Source of the DNA: an uncultured Verrucomicrobiales bacterium | Lineage (GTDB): Bacteria > Verrucomicrobiota > Verrucomicrobiia > Verrucomicrobiales > Akkermansiaceae | Length of the DNA stretch: 44,025 bases | Reading direction: 5' to 3' | Assembly: GCA_937893015.1 (NCBI GenBank) | Contig: CALBJX010000020.1 | Location: forward strand, 1-44,025 | Shown here: piece by piece, positions 35,211-43,314 of the stretch | How the letters are laid out: each line of letters begins with the position of its first letter | How positions within the stretch are numbered: the stretch's first letter is position 1 | Program-made: the position numbers and the translations under genes | The notes under the pieces: generated by a model | Seen by the model: the letters and a program-made list of their open reading frames with translations, nothing else | Told to the model about the DNA's origin: nothing | The model's database searches: none

Positions 35211-36836
35211 ATGTTCTACATTACAACCGCCATTGATTACACCAACGGAGCGCCCCACATCGGGCATGCATACGAAAAAGTCCTCGCGGACGTGCTGGCT
35301 CGTTGGCACCGAATGTGCGGGGAGGACGTGTACTTCCTCACGGGTGTGGACCAGCACGGGCAGAAGGTGCAGCAGAAGGCCGAAGCTGCGGGCGTGGAGC
35401 CCGAGGAGTACGCCAACGCCGTGATGCAGAAGTTCATCGCGCTTTGGGACCGCCTCGGCCTGCAGTATGACGGCTGGGCTGCCACCTCCGACAAGCGCCA
35501 CGTCGCCTGTGTGCAGAAGATTTTGGCGAACCTCAAGGAAAAGGGATGCCTGTATAAGAAGGCCTACAAGGGCTTTTATTCCGTGCGCCAAGAGCAGTTC
35601 CTGACCGACAAGGAGCGCAACGAAGAAGGCGTGTTCGGCCCGGAATGGGGCGAAGTCGTGGAGCTGGAGGAGGAAAACTGGTACTTCAACCTCAGTCAGC
35701 ACATTGCGTGGCTGCGTGAGTTCATCACCACGCACCCCGAGAGCGTGACCCCTGAGTTCCGCCGCCAAAACCTCCTCAATGCCATCGAGCGTGCGGAGGG
35801 GGTGGACCTCTGCATCTCCCGCCCGAAGAACCGCCTTGCCTGGGGCATTCCGCTGCCCTTTGACCCGGACTTCGTGACCTATGTGTGGTTCGATGCGCTG
35901 GTGAACTACATCTCCTTTGCCGGCTACCTCTCCGACGGCGACCCGACCTTGCCGGAGTTCGGCAAGCTGTGGCCCGCCGCGTGTGAGGTCATCGGCAAGG
36001 ATATTCTGGTGCCCGCTCACGGCGTGTACTGGTACTGCATGCTGCACGCCATGGGCTTCTCTGATGACGAGATGCCCAAGCTGCTGGTGCACGGCTGGCT
36101 CAACATCAAGGGCGAGAAGATGTCGAAATCCCTCGGCAACATCGTGGACCCGAACGACCTCTGCGATGCTTTCGGCGCGGAAGCCCTGCGCTACTATCTG
36201 GTGCGCGACACCAAGACGGGTTACGACAGCGACTATGACCCCGAGCGCCTGAAGATGATTTACAACACCGAGCTCGCCAACGACCTCGGCAACCTCTGCA
36301 ACCGCTCGCTCAACATGTGCAAGAGCTACTGCGGCAGCGTGGTGCACCACGGCGAGGGGGACGACGAGCTGTCCGCCGCGCTGCGTGCAAGCCTTGCGGA
36401 GACGGAAGCGACCTTTGCCGCCTGCATGAACGCCTACAACACGGCGGACGCCCTCGGCGCACTCAACACGCACATCAAGCAGTGCAACGCTTACATCGAG
36501 CAGACCAAGCCCTTCATGATGGCCAAGGACGAGACGCAGACCAACGAGCTGCACCGCGTGCTCTTCCACCTGCTGGAGAGCTGCGCACACATCGCCTACC
36601 TGATGGGCTGCGTGCTGCCGCAGGCCTCCGCCCGCATGCTGGAGCAGCTGCAGGTGAACGCAGAGGCTCTTACGCCGCAGACCCTCGCATGGGGCCTTCT
36701 GCCCGATGGACACAGCGTGCAGGCCCCCACGCCCGTGTTCCCCCGCATCATGTCGGAGGAAGAGAAGGCGAAGGCTGCCGAACGCGCCGCCAAGGCCGCA
36801 GCCAAAGCCGCCCGCAAGGCCGCGCAGCAGGGCTGA
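35211..36836 (+). CDS. metG: Methionyl-tRNA synthetase
   Basis: 541 residues. It charges tRNA-Met with methionine. HIGH motif in NGAPHIGHAYEKV (about 13-25), connective peptide with YSVRQEQFLTDKE, KMSKS motif in KGEKMSKSLGN, then the anticodon-binding helical domain. The zinc-binding cysteine pairs of E. coli-type MetRS are absent from the connective peptide, so this is the zinc-free subtype. The C-terminus is an Ala/Lys-rich helix (AERAAKAAAKAARKAA) in place of the dimerising EMAP-like domain; such tails are common RNA-binding additions. A strong terminator follows at 36855-36893. Confidence 0.95.
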   Translation: MFYITTAIDYTNGAPHIGHAYEKVLADVLARWHRMCGEDVYFLTGVDQHGQKVQQKAEAAGVEPEEYANAVMQKFIALWDRLGLQYDGWAATSDKRHVACVQKILANLKEKGCLYKKAYKGFYSVRQEQFLTDKERNEEGVFGPEWGEVVELEEENWYFNLSQHIAWLREFITTHPESVTPEFRRQNLLNAIERAEGVDLCISRPKNRLAWGIPLPFDPDFVTYVWFDALVNYISFAGYLSDGDPTLPEFGKLWPAACEVIGKDILVPAHGVYWYCMLHAMGFSDDEMPKLLVHGWLNIKGEKMSKSLGNIVDPNDLCDAFGAEALRYYLVRDTKTGYDSDYDPERLKMIYNTELANDLGNLCNRSLNMCKSYCGSVVHHGEGDDELSAALRASLAETEATFAACMNAYNTADALGALNTHIKQCNAYIEQTKPFMMAKDETQTNELHRVLFHLLESCAHIAYLMGCVLPQASARMLEQLQVNAEALTPQTLAWGLLPDGHSVQAPTPVFPRIMSEEEKAKAAERAAKAAAKAARKAAQQG

Positions 36837-36854
36837 TGCTATTCAAAATATCTG

Positions 36855-36893
36855 ACAGCCCCGGTACCATTGTGGTGCCGGGGCTGTTTTTTT
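36855..36893 (+). terminator. Terminator of metG
   Basis: 14-bp stem with one mismatch (ACAGCCCCGGTACC/GGTGCCGGGGCTGT) followed by a run of seven Ts. Confidence 0.93.
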
Positions 36894-36914
36894 GCAGGAG
36901 TAGTAGGCTCTCGC

Positions 36915-37910
36915 TTAATACGGAGCCAGAATAAAGCGCCATGATAATTTATCCTCAGCTCGCGATGTAAGGGCCATGCACAAACGGGTGGCAACGCGTA
37001 GTCCATAGCAGAATACGAGCAGTATCAGCATGACCAGTGGGATATTGAAAGGAAAGAGCGGTGCCAGCCACATTTGTAGAGGCTTAGAGATAGGTCCTAT
37101 ACCGATGTAGCTTTCCAAAGAAAGGGCTGCGACGGAAGCAAAAATCGGTGTGGCTATTCGTCGGACACGAGAGGAAGCCCCCATGTCATCCCATGCTGTT
37201 GCAGAAACATTGAGCAGGAGAATCGCACATAATAAGATAATCGGCGATATGAAACCGAGCTCTGATGGCATGCACTCTTTTTGGTAGAAAAAGCGAAAGA
37301 TCATTTCTCCGGCAATACCAAGAATCGACGGAATGAGTAAAAAGTGGCGGGCTCGTGTAGACAAAGGAAACTTCTCCTTCATCTCGTACCACAGGGCTCC
37401 GCTGAGGAAAAAGAGGAAGAAGAGGTGCCATTTGGTATAGGTGGCCCCGTAAAGATTAAGATTAAGGCTGCAATGCCACATCGATATAAAAAACACCAGA
37501 TAGGTGGCGGAACAGAGCAGCAGGACGGATAGCAGATGGCGCTCGCAATACTTTTTGATGAAATAGAAAGCGAGGTAGAAGAGCACAATACACTGCACAA
37601 ACCAAATGCCGGGAATGATAAACGCATGTTCGGCACTGAAGTGCTCCAGAAAACCGATCACCATGATAGGGAAAAGTAAACGCCCGATGCGCTTTTGAAT
37701 CCATGACTTGAAGGAACCGATGGGAGTACTGTTGAGCGTGTAGCCGCTCAAAAAGAAAAATAAAGCACAACCCAACGCTCCGCCTGTTGCGAGAATACTG
37801 TATGTGCCATATGAAGGATGCATGCGGTGATTGAGAATCAGCAGCACAGCGAAAGCTTTGATGATATCGATAGAGAGAAGCCTCTGTTTCTTTGGTAAAT
37901 CGGCGGACAT
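36915..37910 (-). CDS. Acyltransferase 3 family membrane protein
   Basis: 331 residues with about ten membrane segments. The N-terminus LLSIDIIKAFAVLLILNHRM and the segment FFFLSGYTLN are typical of the acyltransferase 3 family, which O-acetylates surface polysaccharides or lipid-linked sugars. The ATG at 37910 is preferred over an upstream TTG. Base composition is clearly more AT-rich than the neighbours, and codon use differs. The gene points against the surrounding operons, suggesting recent transfer. The acceptor substrate is unknown. It is flanked by the metG terminator and a long non-coding stretch. Confidence 0.9.
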   Translation of the reverse strand: MSADLPKKQRLLSIDIIKAFAVLLILNHRMHPSYGTYSILATGGALGCALFFFLSGYTLNSTPIGSFKSWIQKRIGRLLFPIMVIGFLEHFSAEHAFIIPGIWFVQCIVLFYLAFYFIKKYCERHLLSVLLLCSATYLVFFISMWHCSLNLNLYGATYTKWHLFFLFFLSGALWYEMKEKFPLSTRARHFLLIPSILGIAGEMIFRFFYQKECMPSELGFISPIILLCAILLLNVSATAWDDMGASSRVRRIATPIFASVAALSLESYIGIGPISKPLQMWLAPLFPFNIPLVMLILLVFCYGLRVATRLCMALTSRAEDKLSWRFILAPY

Positions 37911-37959
37911 GGACAAATTGGCTGGAAAAATGCGCGGGCAGTATATAGTACTTCTACTA

Positions 37960-38250
37960 CTATAGCAAGTCTAAACAGCATAACTGATTTGTTTTGATGG
38001 TTTTAGACGAGAGCAGGGGAGCGCGATCACAAGAAAATGGAGCTTTCCTCGGTTTGTTTATCTTTTGAATGAGAGTGTTTATGGAGTCTACAGTAGTAGA
38101 AGAGCTGTAGGGCAGATGAGCCTTGATTGTGTGGAGGTAAAGAAGATTGTTGTATCGTCGCAGCGTTCGCATGAGGGTATGTACAAAGGAGTCGGGAGAG
38201 GGGTGGGGATGATGCACACAGGCAAGGCCGCGCAGTAGGGGTGAGCGCAT
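37960..38250 (-). pseudogene. Possible remnant coding region, unidentified
   Basis: A 96-codon minus-strand frame in the AT-richer stretch between the acyltransferase and the nrd genes. The part SFVHTLMRTLRRYNNLLYLH to SSTTVDSINTLIQKI vaguely resembles the C-terminal end of a transposase, but I see no catalytic DDE residues and no matching terminal repeats. It could equally be chance. A hairpin terminator (38277-38306) lies just upstream. The wider gap 37911-38440 shows nothing else. Confidence 0.2.
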
Positions 38251-38276
38251 AGAGTTTCCGATACGCAGAAAAACGC

Positions 38277-38306
38277 CGTCCCTTGCTCTTTTCGGAGCAA
38301 GGGACG
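38277..38306 (-). terminator. Terminator-like hairpin
   Basis: Perfect 12-bp stem CGTCCCTTGCTC/GAGCAAGGGACG with a TTTTCG loop. On the minus strand it is followed three bases later by T5. No gene that it would end is recognised. Confidence 0.6.
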
Positions 38307-38403
38307 TTGCTTTATCTTCGGCGCGGAAAAACGAGGGGCGTCCTGATTTGCACCGGACTTTTGGACGAACTTTCCCCTCGCGGGGAAAAAGAACACATTT
38401 TCA

Positions 38404-38592
38404 CAGAACAGTCAAACCTAAATGATTTTTAGGAGCAAAAATGAGACGTCGGGGAAAAGGTGAAATCACCGCTGTATCTTGTGGGGGGAGGGGCAGGAAA
38501 GGCGGGGGAAAACGGCACTCCGAGGGCTGCTCGAATTCGCCGTGGAAAAGGCAGGATAGAGCCGCTTTCGGCGCCCTGTGTATGACAGGTTC
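38404..38592 (+). other. Structured non-coding region, weakly riboswitch-like
   Basis: It contains a hairpin (CCTAAA...TTTAGG), then GGGGAAAAGGTGAAATCACC followed by GCTG, then GGCACTCC...GTGGAAAAGGC and GGATAGAGCCG. In this order these fragments resemble core blocks of cobalamin riboswitches, but the invariant CCCGC-ACTGT block and the 3' B12 box are missing. It lies upstream of the NrdR boxes of nrdD. Treat it as an unassigned structured region. Confidence 0.3.
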
Positions 38593-38617
38593 GCGGAAGT
38601 TAGTTGAAAAGCGTCAA

Positions 38618-38665
38618 ACACAATATGTAGTGTATCGTTTCAGAATTTGTAACTATATTTAGTGG
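38618..38665 (+). promoter_or_regulatory. Tandem NrdR boxes upstream of nrdD
   Basis: Box 1 (38618-38633) is ACACAATATGTAGTGT, a full match to the palindromic NrdR consensus. Box 2 (38650-38665) is TAACTATATTTAGTGG, matching 13 of 16 positions. Their spacing is 32 bp start to start, the three-helical-turn spacing usual for NrdR. NrdR represses ribonucleotide reductase genes when dATP is high. The boxes lie about 65-115 bp upstream of the nearest recognisable promoter. Confidence 0.9.
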
Positions 38666-38697
38666 AAAGAAATTCGCATGCGGGTTCAAAATTTTAC

Positions 38698-38726
38698 TTG
38701 CAAAGGGCAGGGGAGCATGCTACATT
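38698..38726 (+). promoter_or_regulatory. Probable nrdD promoter
   Basis: TTGCAA, 17-nt spacer, TACATT, giving an untranslated leader of about 140 nt. Confidence 0.6.
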
Positions 38727-38732
38727 GACGCC

Positions 38733-38873
38733 GTTCCCGCTCGCCTCGGTGCGCAGGCGGGACGCGGTGCCCCGAGACGGCGCTTCGGCAGGTGGTGAAA
38801 ACACCCTCTGCAGAGGAGTCGGACGGGGCGCAGCGAACTCCTTTATATAAGAAAAAATCACTCAAAGACAGTC
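38733..38873 (+). other. GC-rich structured leader of nrdD
   Basis: Several pairings can be drawn: GCCT/AGGC with flanking CCC/GGG, GGTG-AAAA-CACC (38794-38805), the palindrome CTCTGCAGAG (38806-38815), and AGGAGT/ACTCCT just before an AT-rich stretch. No known riboswitch class fits. A role in translational or transcriptional control of nrdD is possible. Confidence 0.4.
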
Positions 38874-40991
38874 ATGCCGGAAATCATCAAACGCAACGGA
38901 AAACGCGAGCGCTTCGAGACCTACAAGGTCCAGCAGGCCATCGAGAAGGCCTACCACGCTTCCCACGAGGACTACAACCCCCTTGTCTACGCCAATGTGC
39001 TGGATGCCCTCCAGAAAGAAGAGTATCTGCCCGTGGAGAAGGTCCAGGATATTATCGAAAAGGAGCTCATGCGCGCCGGTTCCTTCGAGACCGCCCGCAA
39101 TTTCATCAAGTACCGCTTCCTCCACAAGCTGCAGCGCGAGCAGATCGGCGGCATGTACAAGGGCAACACCTGGGTGGACTGCAAGCAGACGATTGAAGAA
39201 TACATCGGCAACACCGACTGGCGCATCAAGGCCAACTCCAACACCACCTACTCCAACGCCGGTCTCGTGAACAACACGGCGGGCAAGGTCATCGCCAACT
39301 ATTGGCTCGACCAAGTGTACACCCCCGAGGAAGGTGCCGCCCACCGCAACGGCGACTACCACATCCATGACCTCGACTGCCTCACGGGCTACTGCGCGGG
39401 CTGGAGCCTCCGCAACCTCCTCAACGAAGGCTTCAACGGCGTGCGCTCTCGCGTGAACAGCCGCCCGCCCAAGCACTTCCGCGAAGCCCTCGGCCAGATG
39501 GCCAACTTCCTCGGCATTCTCCAGTCCGAGTGGGCCGGTGCTCAGGCCTTCTCCTCCTTCGATACCTACCTCTCCCCCTACCTCTTCAAGGACCAGCTGG
39601 CCTTTGAGGACGTGAAGAAGGCGCTGCGCAGCTTCGTGTACAACCTGAACGTGCCGAGCCGCTGGGGCCAGAGCCCCTTTACCAACGTGACCATCGACTG
39701 GACGGTGCCCCGCGACCTTCGCGAGCAGACCCCCTTCAGCGGCGGGATGCACATTTTCGAAGGCCTTCACGATGAGACGCTCGCCGCCATCGCCCGCGAA
39801 CGCGGCTGCGAGGAGCTGACCGACCTCAAGTACAAGCACTTCCAGCCCGAAATGAAGGTCATCCAGAAGGCTTTTTATGAGGTGCTGACGGAAGGCGACA
39901 GCACGGGCCAGCCCTTCACCTTCCCCATCCCCACCGTGAACATTACGGAGGACTTCGACTGGGAAGACGAGAACGTGCCGTTGCTCTTCGAAAACGCCGC
40001 GAAAATCGGTTCCTCCTACTTCCAGAACTTCATCGGCTCCCAGTACAAGTACGACGAGAACGGCAACAAGATTATCGATGAAGAGGCCTACAAGCCCGAT
40101 GCCGTGCGCTCTATGTGCTGCCGTCTGCAGCTCGACCTGCGCGAACTCCTCAAGCGCGGCGGCGGTCTCTTCGGCTCCGCGGAAATGACGGGTTCCATCG
40201 GCGTGGTGACCATCAACATGGCCCGCCTCGGCTACCTGTACAAGGGCAACCGCAACCTCCTGTTCAGCAAGCTCGGCGAGCTCATGGACCTTGCCAAGAG
40301 CACGCTGGAGAAGAAGCGCGTGTTCATCAACAAGCTCTACGAGCGCGGCCTGTATCCCTACACCAAGCGTTACCTGCCGCACCTTCGCAACCACTTCTCC
40401 ACCATCGGCCTGAACGGCGTGAACGAAATGCTCCGCAACTTCTCGGGCGACACGCTCAACACCGCCAACCCCGAGGGTATCGCCTTTGCCGAAGACGTGC
40501 TGCACTTCATGCGCGAGCGCATCCGCGGCTATCAGGAGGAAACGGGTAACCTCTACAATCTGGAGGCCACCCCCGCCGAAGGCACCACGCACCGCTTCGC
40601 CCGCGAAGACCTCAAGCGTTACCCGGACATCATTCAGTCCGGCACGCCCGGTCACCGCTACTACACGAACAGCTCCCAGCTGCCCGCGGGCTACACGCAC
40701 GACCTCTTCAAGGCTCTCAAGATGCAGGACAAGCTCCAGTGCTGCTACACGGGCGGTACCGTGTTCCACATGTACATGAGCGAGGCCATCTCCTCCCCCG
40801 AGGCCTGCCGCGACATCGTGCGCAAGGTGCTGACGAACTTCAAGATGCCCTACATCACGGTGACCCCGCTCTTCTCCGTCTGCGAGAAGCACGGCTACCT
40901 CAAGGGCCGCCACGACTTCTGCCCGCTCTGCGACGAAGAACTCATCGCCAAGGCCCGCAAGGAAGAGCAGCCCCAGCTGCCGCTCTTCTGA
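38874..40991 (+). CDS. nrdD: Class III ribonucleotide reductase lacking its glycyl domain
   Basis: 705 residues. An ATP-cone occupies residues 1-95 (EIIKRNGKRERFETYKVQQAIEKAY). The catalytic barrel includes NNTAGKV, YHIHDLD, the active-site cysteine region SMCCRLQLDL (C415/C416), ELLKRGGGLFGSAEMTGSIGVVTINM and TPEGTTHRFA-like segments. The C-terminal zinc site (CEKHGYL...CPLC) is present. The protein then stops at EEQPQLPLF, before the glycyl-radical loop that all active NrdD proteins need. That loop is encoded by the next gene. The enzyme makes deoxyribonucleotides anaerobically. Tandem NrdR boxes precede it. Confidence 0.95.
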   Translation: MPEIIKRNGKRERFETYKVQQAIEKAYHASHEDYNPLVYANVLDALQKEEYLPVEKVQDIIEKELMRAGSFETARNFIKYRFLHKLQREQIGGMYKGNTWVDCKQTIEEYIGNTDWRIKANSNTTYSNAGLVNNTAGKVIANYWLDQVYTPEEGAAHRNGDYHIHDLDCLTGYCAGWSLRNLLNEGFNGVRSRVNSRPPKHFREALGQMANFLGILQSEWAGAQAFSSFDTYLSPYLFKDQLAFEDVKKALRSFVYNLNVPSRWGQSPFTNVTIDWTVPRDLREQTPFSGGMHIFEGLHDETLAAIARERGCEELTDLKYKHFQPEMKVIQKAFYEVLTEGDSTGQPFTFPIPTVNITEDFDWEDENVPLLFENAAKIGSSYFQNFIGSQYKYDENGNKIIDEEAYKPDAVRSMCCRLQLDLRELLKRGGGLFGSAEMTGSIGVVTINMARLGYLYKGNRNLLFSKLGELMDLAKSTLEKKRVFINKLYERGLYPYTKRYLPHLRNHFSTIGLNGVNEMLRNFSGDTLNTANPEGIAFAEDVLHFMRERIRGYQEETGNLYNLEATPAEGTTHRFAREDLKRYPDIIQSGTPGHRYYTNSSQLPAGYTHDLFKALKMQDKLQCCYTGGTVFHMYMSEAISSPEACRDIVRKVLTNFKMPYITVTPLFSVCEKHGYLKGRHDFCPLCDEELIAKARKEEQPQLPLF

Positions 40992-41036
40992 AGAACGAAT
41001 CTCAGATCAACCAACACTAACCCCCAACAGAAAACC

Positions 41037-41249
41037 ATGTCCGATATCGAAATCAAAGGCGTCGTCAAGACCGACGAAGAACTCCTCGCTGAGCACCAGG
41101 ACGAGCGCACCCGCTGCACCGTCTACACCCGCGTGATGGGCTACCACCGCCCCGTGGAAACCTTCAACGCCGGCAAGCAAGGTGAATTCGAAGAACGCCA
41201 GCACTTCGACGAGCCCTGCTCCTGCGGCTGCGACCAAATCCTCAAGTAA
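41037..41249 (+). CDS. Separate glycyl-radical subunit of the class III reductase
   Basis: 70 residues. The core RTRCTVYTRVMGYHRPVE then FNAGKQGEFEERQ (24-55) is the glycyl-radical segment of NrdD, with the radical-bearing Gly35 in RVMGY. In other bacteria this is the last part of NrdD itself. It carries 23 extra residues in front (KTDEELLAEH) and a Cys-rich end (DEPCSCGCDQILK). It lies 45 nt after the nrdD stop in the same frame, and that stop (TGA) is the only one between them. The non-coding look of the gap favours two proteins. By analogy with GrcA/YfiD for pyruvate formate-lyase, it should dock into NrdD and be activated by NrdG. Confidence 0.92.
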   Translation: MSDIEIKGVVKTDEELLAEHQDERTRCTVYTRVMGYHRPVETFNAGKQGEFEERQHFDEPCSCGCDQILK

Positions 41250-41250
41250 T

Positions 41251-41414
41251 GTACGAAGTACGATGTACGATGTACGAAGTGTAAGAGTGTGCGCGGCAGA
41301 GCCGCGCCGCTGACACAAGCAGGTCTGACAGCATGTCAGACCTGCTTTTTCTCCCTGCGCGCCAAGCGCGCCGCACTTCTTAAATCGTACATCGTACATC
41401 GTACATCGTACATC
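41251..41414. repeat. Complete composite element inside the nrd locus
   Basis: Inverted heptamer arms (TGTACGAAGTACGATG... at 41251-41281 and repeated CGTACAT at 41385-41414) enclose GCGCGGC-AGA-GCCGCGC (41292-41308), a TCTGAC-core terminator (41319-41351) and a second GC palindrome near 41357-41372. The left arm starts one base after the glycyl-subunit stop, and the right arm ends 3 nt before the nrdG start. Architecture is as at 8095-8276. Confidence 0.88.
41319..41351 (+). terminator. Terminator between glycyl subunit and nrdG
   Basis: 13-bp stem AGCAGGTCTGACA/TGTCAGACCTGCT with a GCA loop and a T run. It should reduce nrdG expression relative to nrdD. Confidence 0.88.
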
Positions 41415-41417
41415 CCC

Positions 41418-42122
41418 ATGGTTCATCCTGCCGACATCACCCCGCTCACCTTTTTGGACTACCCGAAGAAGGCAGCCGCCATCTTCTGGTACACGGGGTG
41501 TAACCTGCGCTGCCCGTACTGCTACAACCCCGAGCTGGTGTTGGGGAAGGGCGGCGGCATGGATGAGATGGAATTCCTGCGCGAGCGCGCGGGCTTTCTG
41601 GATGCCGTGGTGCTCTCCGGCGGTGAATCCACGCTGAACCCCGATATCGAAGAGCTCTGCCGCCGAATCAAGGCGCTCGGGATGCTCATCAAAATCGACA
41701 CCAACGGCAGCAACCCCGATGTCATTTGCTGCTTGGCGGAGCAGGGGCTCATCGATTATGTGGCCCTCGACAACAAAATGCCGAGCAACCGCACGTGGCG
41801 ACTGCCCGGGGGGCACATGCTTTACGACCGCTTCTGCGAGACCCTGAAAGCCCTGCAACGCTACAAGATACAACACGAGGTGCGCACCACCGTGCACCCC
41901 GGCCTGCTGGATGAAGCCGACATCCTGCGCATGATCCGCGAAGCGCACAAAAACGGCTACAATCAAGACTACTACCTGCAATTCTTCTTCACCGACGGCG
42001 AGGTGAAAACTCTCGGCAACCTGCCGAAGCCCACCCGCCGCTATGACCGCGGTCTGCTGGACGACATGAGCCCGCTCAAAATCGTCTACCGCAACTTCCC
42101 CGAAGACCGCTACAAGTCCTGA
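41418..42122 (+). CDS. nrdG: Anaerobic reductase-activating radical SAM enzyme
   Basis: 234 residues from the ATG at 41418; the upstream open frame is repeat-derived. The radical SAM cluster motif is CNLRCPYC (C-x3-C-x2-C) within FWYTGCNLRCPYCYNPEL, with LDYPKKAAAI before it. This is the pattern of the NrdG2-type activases. The glycine-rich SAM motif is LSGGESTLNPDI. It should abstract a hydrogen from Gly35 of the small subunit, creating the radical. No promoter is evident between the composite element and the gene, so expression may depend on read-through. Confidence 0.92.
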   Translation: MVHPADITPLTFLDYPKKAAAIFWYTGCNLRCPYCYNPELVLGKGGGMDEMEFLRERAGFLDAVVLSGGESTLNPDIEELCRRIKALGMLIKIDTNGSNPDVICCLAEQGLIDYVALDNKMPSNRTWRLPGGHMLYDRFCETLKALQRYKIQHEVRTTVHPGLLDEADILRMIREAHKNGYNQDYYLQFFFTDGEVKTLGNLPKPTRRYDRGLLDDMSPLKIVYRNFPEDRYKS

Positions 42123-42316
42123 GCCCCCTTGTTCGCGCCGGTATATCCATTGCATGCGCTTCGGAGCACGAAGCGGTGCCCACCCGGTGATGTCGGCGGG
42201 CTCTTGCTTTCCTTGAGCACCGCTGCTTGCGTCTGCCGACAAGTGCACCCTTTAAGAAGGTGATAGGACGAAGCTCTGTCTTCTTCTCACACCTCCTCTT
42301 CCTCGTGTGGCAACAT

Positions 42317-42348
42317 AAAGCCCGGCTCCTTTGCGGGAGCCGGGCTTT
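42317..42348. terminator. Bidirectional terminator
   Basis: 13-bp stem AAAGCCCGGCTCC/GGAGCCGGGCTTT with a 6-nt loop and only short T runs, between the convergent nrdG and PEP-CTERM genes. The stretch 42123-42316 has no recognisable gene. Confidence 0.75.
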
Positions 42349-42373
42349 GTGAAGAAAAATGTCGCAGTGGCCA

Positions 42374-43231
42374 TCAGGCGCGGCGGCGGCGGGAAACCAG
42401 CGCTGCGAGGGCGAGCAGGGAGAGCGTCGCCGTAGCGGGTTCAGGCGTGGGGTGGGGGATATCACCCGCCAAGATGTAGTGGTTGGCGGCGATGATATCG
42501 TCCTCCTCGAAACCTTTCTCATCCTTATCCACGAAGTAGAAGCCACCCGACAGACGCTGCGGATCATAGGCCACGCTCTTCACGGAGGAGTCATCACCCA
42601 CGTCGGACACCTCACAGGCTACCACGAAATCGTCAAAGTAGTGCGTGCCGTCCGGGTTGTAGTACAGAATACTCACCGCCAGCATATCGTCACGATTATC
42701 TTGAGGCGTGCGCAGCAGGGAAATGGCCGCCTTGTGTCCGCTTTTCAGCGCGTCATATAAATTCTGCAGGGTGAACACCGAGGCATCACCGATTTTCGTC
42801 TGGTATTTGAACTGATCGTTGTTCGGGATAACGGCATCTTTGATGGCGCTCTCGGGGTCGGCGCGGTTGAAGACGAATTGATAGCCATCTTTCAACGTTT
42901 CTTTGTAGGCCCCGGCACAGGAATATGCATAGGCACTCGAGGATGCATCCATGCGTTCGATGCCGATGTAGGAGCGGTCATCGTTGGGAATCTGCTGATA
43001 CCAGCCCGATTTGTCGGTGAAGATGCCGGCGATAATCATGTCCTTGCCCTTGGTGAGTTCGCGTTGCTCGGCGCTCAGCAGGTACTTCCCCTTGCTGTTG
43101 GTGAAGGTGAAGAGCAAATCATCCACCGTCAGGTGGAGTTTCGCGCTGTCCGGCGTTGAGCCGAGAGGCGTTCCTGCATAGCAAGTGGCAGCCAAGAAGG
43201 CGGCGCAGAGTGCGAATAATGTGTATTTCAT
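42374..43231 (-). CDS. PEP-CTERM sorting-domain exported protein
   Basis: 285 residues. Signal peptide MKYTLFALCAAFLAATCYA. The mature domain has several Tyr/Phe- and Asp-rich beta-like segments (LHLTVDDLLFTFTNSKGKYLL, DGTHYFDDFVVACEV) and no recognised enzyme motif. The C-terminus is a complete PEP-CTERM signal: PTPEPATATLS, a hydrophobic helix, then RRRRA. It is removed by an exosortase during export to the surface or extracellular matrix. A truncated paralogue with the same N-terminus faces it at 43706. Both have the same 21-bp palindrome upstream. Confidence 0.88.
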   Translation of the reverse strand: MKYTLFALCAAFLAATCYAGTPLGSTPDSAKLHLTVDDLLFTFTNSKGKYLLSAEQRELTKGKDMIIAGIFTDKSGWYQQIPNDDRSYIGIERMDASSSAYAYSCAGAYKETLKDGYQFVFNRADPESAIKDAVIPNNDQFKYQTKIGDASVFTLQNLYDALKSGHKAAISLLRTPQDNRDDMLAVSILYYNPDGTHYFDDFVVACEVSDVGDDSSVKSVAYDPQRLSGGFYFVDKDEKGFEEDDIIAANHYILAGDIPHPTPEPATATLSLLALAALVSRRRRA

Positions 43232-43314
43232 GAGCTTATACGTGTTTCTGTATGAAAATCGTAGCGGCTGCCGGAGATGTTATCTTTCCTCCTTCGTGCA
43301 GCACGAGAGATGTA

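Noticed and set aside
42191..42241. Possible structured RNA between nrdG and the PEP-CTERM gene
   Set aside because: An outer TGTCGGC/GCCGACA pairing exists, but there is no promoter, terminator or conserved motif to support an RNA gene.
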